Below are positions 5,166 to 5,852 of a stretch of DNA of 5,852 bases, piece after piece (positions within the stretch are counted from its first letter, which is position 1; the number at the start of each line of letters is the position of its first letter). Source of the stretch: CAYRSS01 sp964426945. GTDB taxonomy: Bacteria; Planctomycetota; Phycisphaerae; UBA1845. The notes under the pieces were generated by a model. The model saw nothing but the letters and a program-made list of their open reading frames with translations, did not search any database and had not been told where the DNA came from. The position numbers were made by a program, and so were the translations under genes. The stretch lies in contig CAYRSS010000101.1 of NCBI GenBank assembly GCA_964426945.1, forward strand, positions 1 to 5,852. The letters run 5' to 3'.

Positions 5166-5852
5166 GTGGCATCTTTGGGTAACTGCCCGAGCAAAGTCGG
5201 GCTCGACAACCACGGCATCCAGAACCCCGGCGAAGTCCATTGGAACCTGACTCCGGCGGAGCTCTGCGAACACGCCGTCGCGCAGGGGGAGGGCCGCCTT
5301 TCGGAGAGCGGCGCGCTGGTCTGCCTGACCGGTCAGCACACCGGCCGCAGCCCCAATGACAAGTTCATCGTCGACGAATCGTCGAGCACCGGCTCGATCT
5401 GGTGGGGCCAGGTCAACAAGCCGATGTCCCCTGCTCACTTCGACGCCCTGCATCGCCACGTCACGGAGCATTACAGGGGTCGCCGGCTGTACGTGCGCGA
5501 TATGTTCGCCGGCGCAGACGACCGCAGCCGGCTTCCGCTTCGCGTCATCACGGAAACGGCGTGGCACAACCTGTTCGCCGCCCAGCTCTTTGTTCGCCCG
5601 CCGCTCGGCTCGACCGGCGAGCACCGGCCGGCCTTCACGATCCTCAACGCACCCACCTGCCAGGCGGATCCGCAGCGCCATGGCACCCGCGGCCCGGTTT
5701 TCATCGCGGTCAATCTCGCTCGCGGCCTGGTGCTGATCGGCGGAACGGCCTACGCCGGCGAGATTAAGAAGAGCATCTTCACCGTCATGAACTACGTCCT
5801 GCCGAAGTCGGGCGTGCTGAGCATGCACTGCTCCGCCAACATCGGCCGGGAC
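5166..5852 (+). CDS. pckA: Phosphoenolpyruvate carboxykinase (ATP), N-terminal 229 residues (C-terminus beyond right edge)
   Basis: Catalyses oxaloacetate + ATP to phosphoenolpyruvate + CO2 + ADP, the first committed step of gluconeogenesis; cytoplasmic. Seen here: HWNLTPAEL near the start, TGRSPNDKF (59-67; Arg61 corresponds to substrate-binding Arg65 of E. coli PckA), IWWGQVN, DMFAGAD, RVITETAWHNLF, the strong signature GGTAYAGEIKKSIF (192-205; Tyr196 and Lys202 match E. coli Tyr207 and Lys213), and MHCSAN (220-225; His221 matches His232). The constant offset of 11 from E. coli in the later motifs supports the GTG start at 5166. The ATP-binding P-loop and the rest (normally about 530 residues in all) lie outside the window. 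The usual SPKDK reads SPNDK. An in-frame ATG at 4989 would add 59 residues. The gene diverges from pspA and has no obvious functional tie to it. Identity is firm, the start less so. Confidence 0.93.
   Translation, partial: MASLGNCPSKVGLDNHGIQNPGEVHWNLTPAELCEHAVAQGEGRLSESGALVCLTGQHTGRSPNDKFIVDESSSTGSIWWGQVNKPMSPAHFDALHRHVTEHYRGRRLYVRDMFAGADDRSRLPLRVITETAWHNLFAAQLFVRPPLGSTGEHRPAFTILNAPTCQADPQRHGTRGPVFIAVNLARGLVLIGGTAYAGEIKKSIFTVMNYVLPKSGVLSMHCSANIGRD

Noticed and set aside
5160..5828. 222-residue minus-strand open frame
   Set aside because: Opposite pckA, whose motifs are unmistakable.

Overview
The window is GC-rich DNA, with GC-rich third codon positions, tight gene spacing, and GTG as well as ATG starts. 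It most resembles a Gram-negative bacterium of the Planctomycetota type. That is an impression from gene content and style, not a proven assignment.

Layout. From about 4840 down to base 1, five genes run on the minus strand: a PspA/IM30 (ESCRT-III superfamily) protein at 4714-3962; a two-part AAA+ ATPase at 3916-2150 with an apparently degenerate first AAA-like half and a complete classical AAA module; an unrecognised 129-residue protein with a lysine/alanine-rich tail at 2139-1750; a von Willebrand A (VWA) domain lipoprotein at 1747-950; and, after a 174-base gap with its own promoter-like signals, the N-terminal 258 residues of a membrane-anchored substrate-binding protein of the NMT1/SsuA type, cut by the left edge. 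On the plus strand, diverging from pspA, is the first 229 residues of ATP-dependent phosphoenolpyruvate carboxykinase (pckA), cut by the right edge.

How they may work together. The first four minus-strand genes look like one transcript. The AAA stop codon lies within the ribosome-binding stretch of the 129-aa gene, and only 2 bases separate that gene from the VWA gene. The set spans the envelope: a membrane-coating PspA polymer in the cytoplasm, an AAA+ ATPase that could remodel it (as Vps4 remodels ESCRT-III in eukaryotes and archaea), a small basic protein, a lipid-anchored VWA protein outside the inner membrane, and a tethered solute-binding protein. The working reading is an envelope-stress or membrane-remodelling system. 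The functional link is inferred from gene order and families. pckA is central metabolism and probably unrelated apart from sharing the divergent control region.

Control region. The 451-base pspA/pckA gap holds a strong sigma70-like promoter facing pspA, with an inverted repeat inside its spacer. It also has a second palindrome just upstream, a hairpin at the predicted 5' end of the pspA leader, and a weaker extended -10 promoter facing pckA. A second promoter-like site with two TTCGAA-centred repeats lies upstream of the substrate-binding protein gene.
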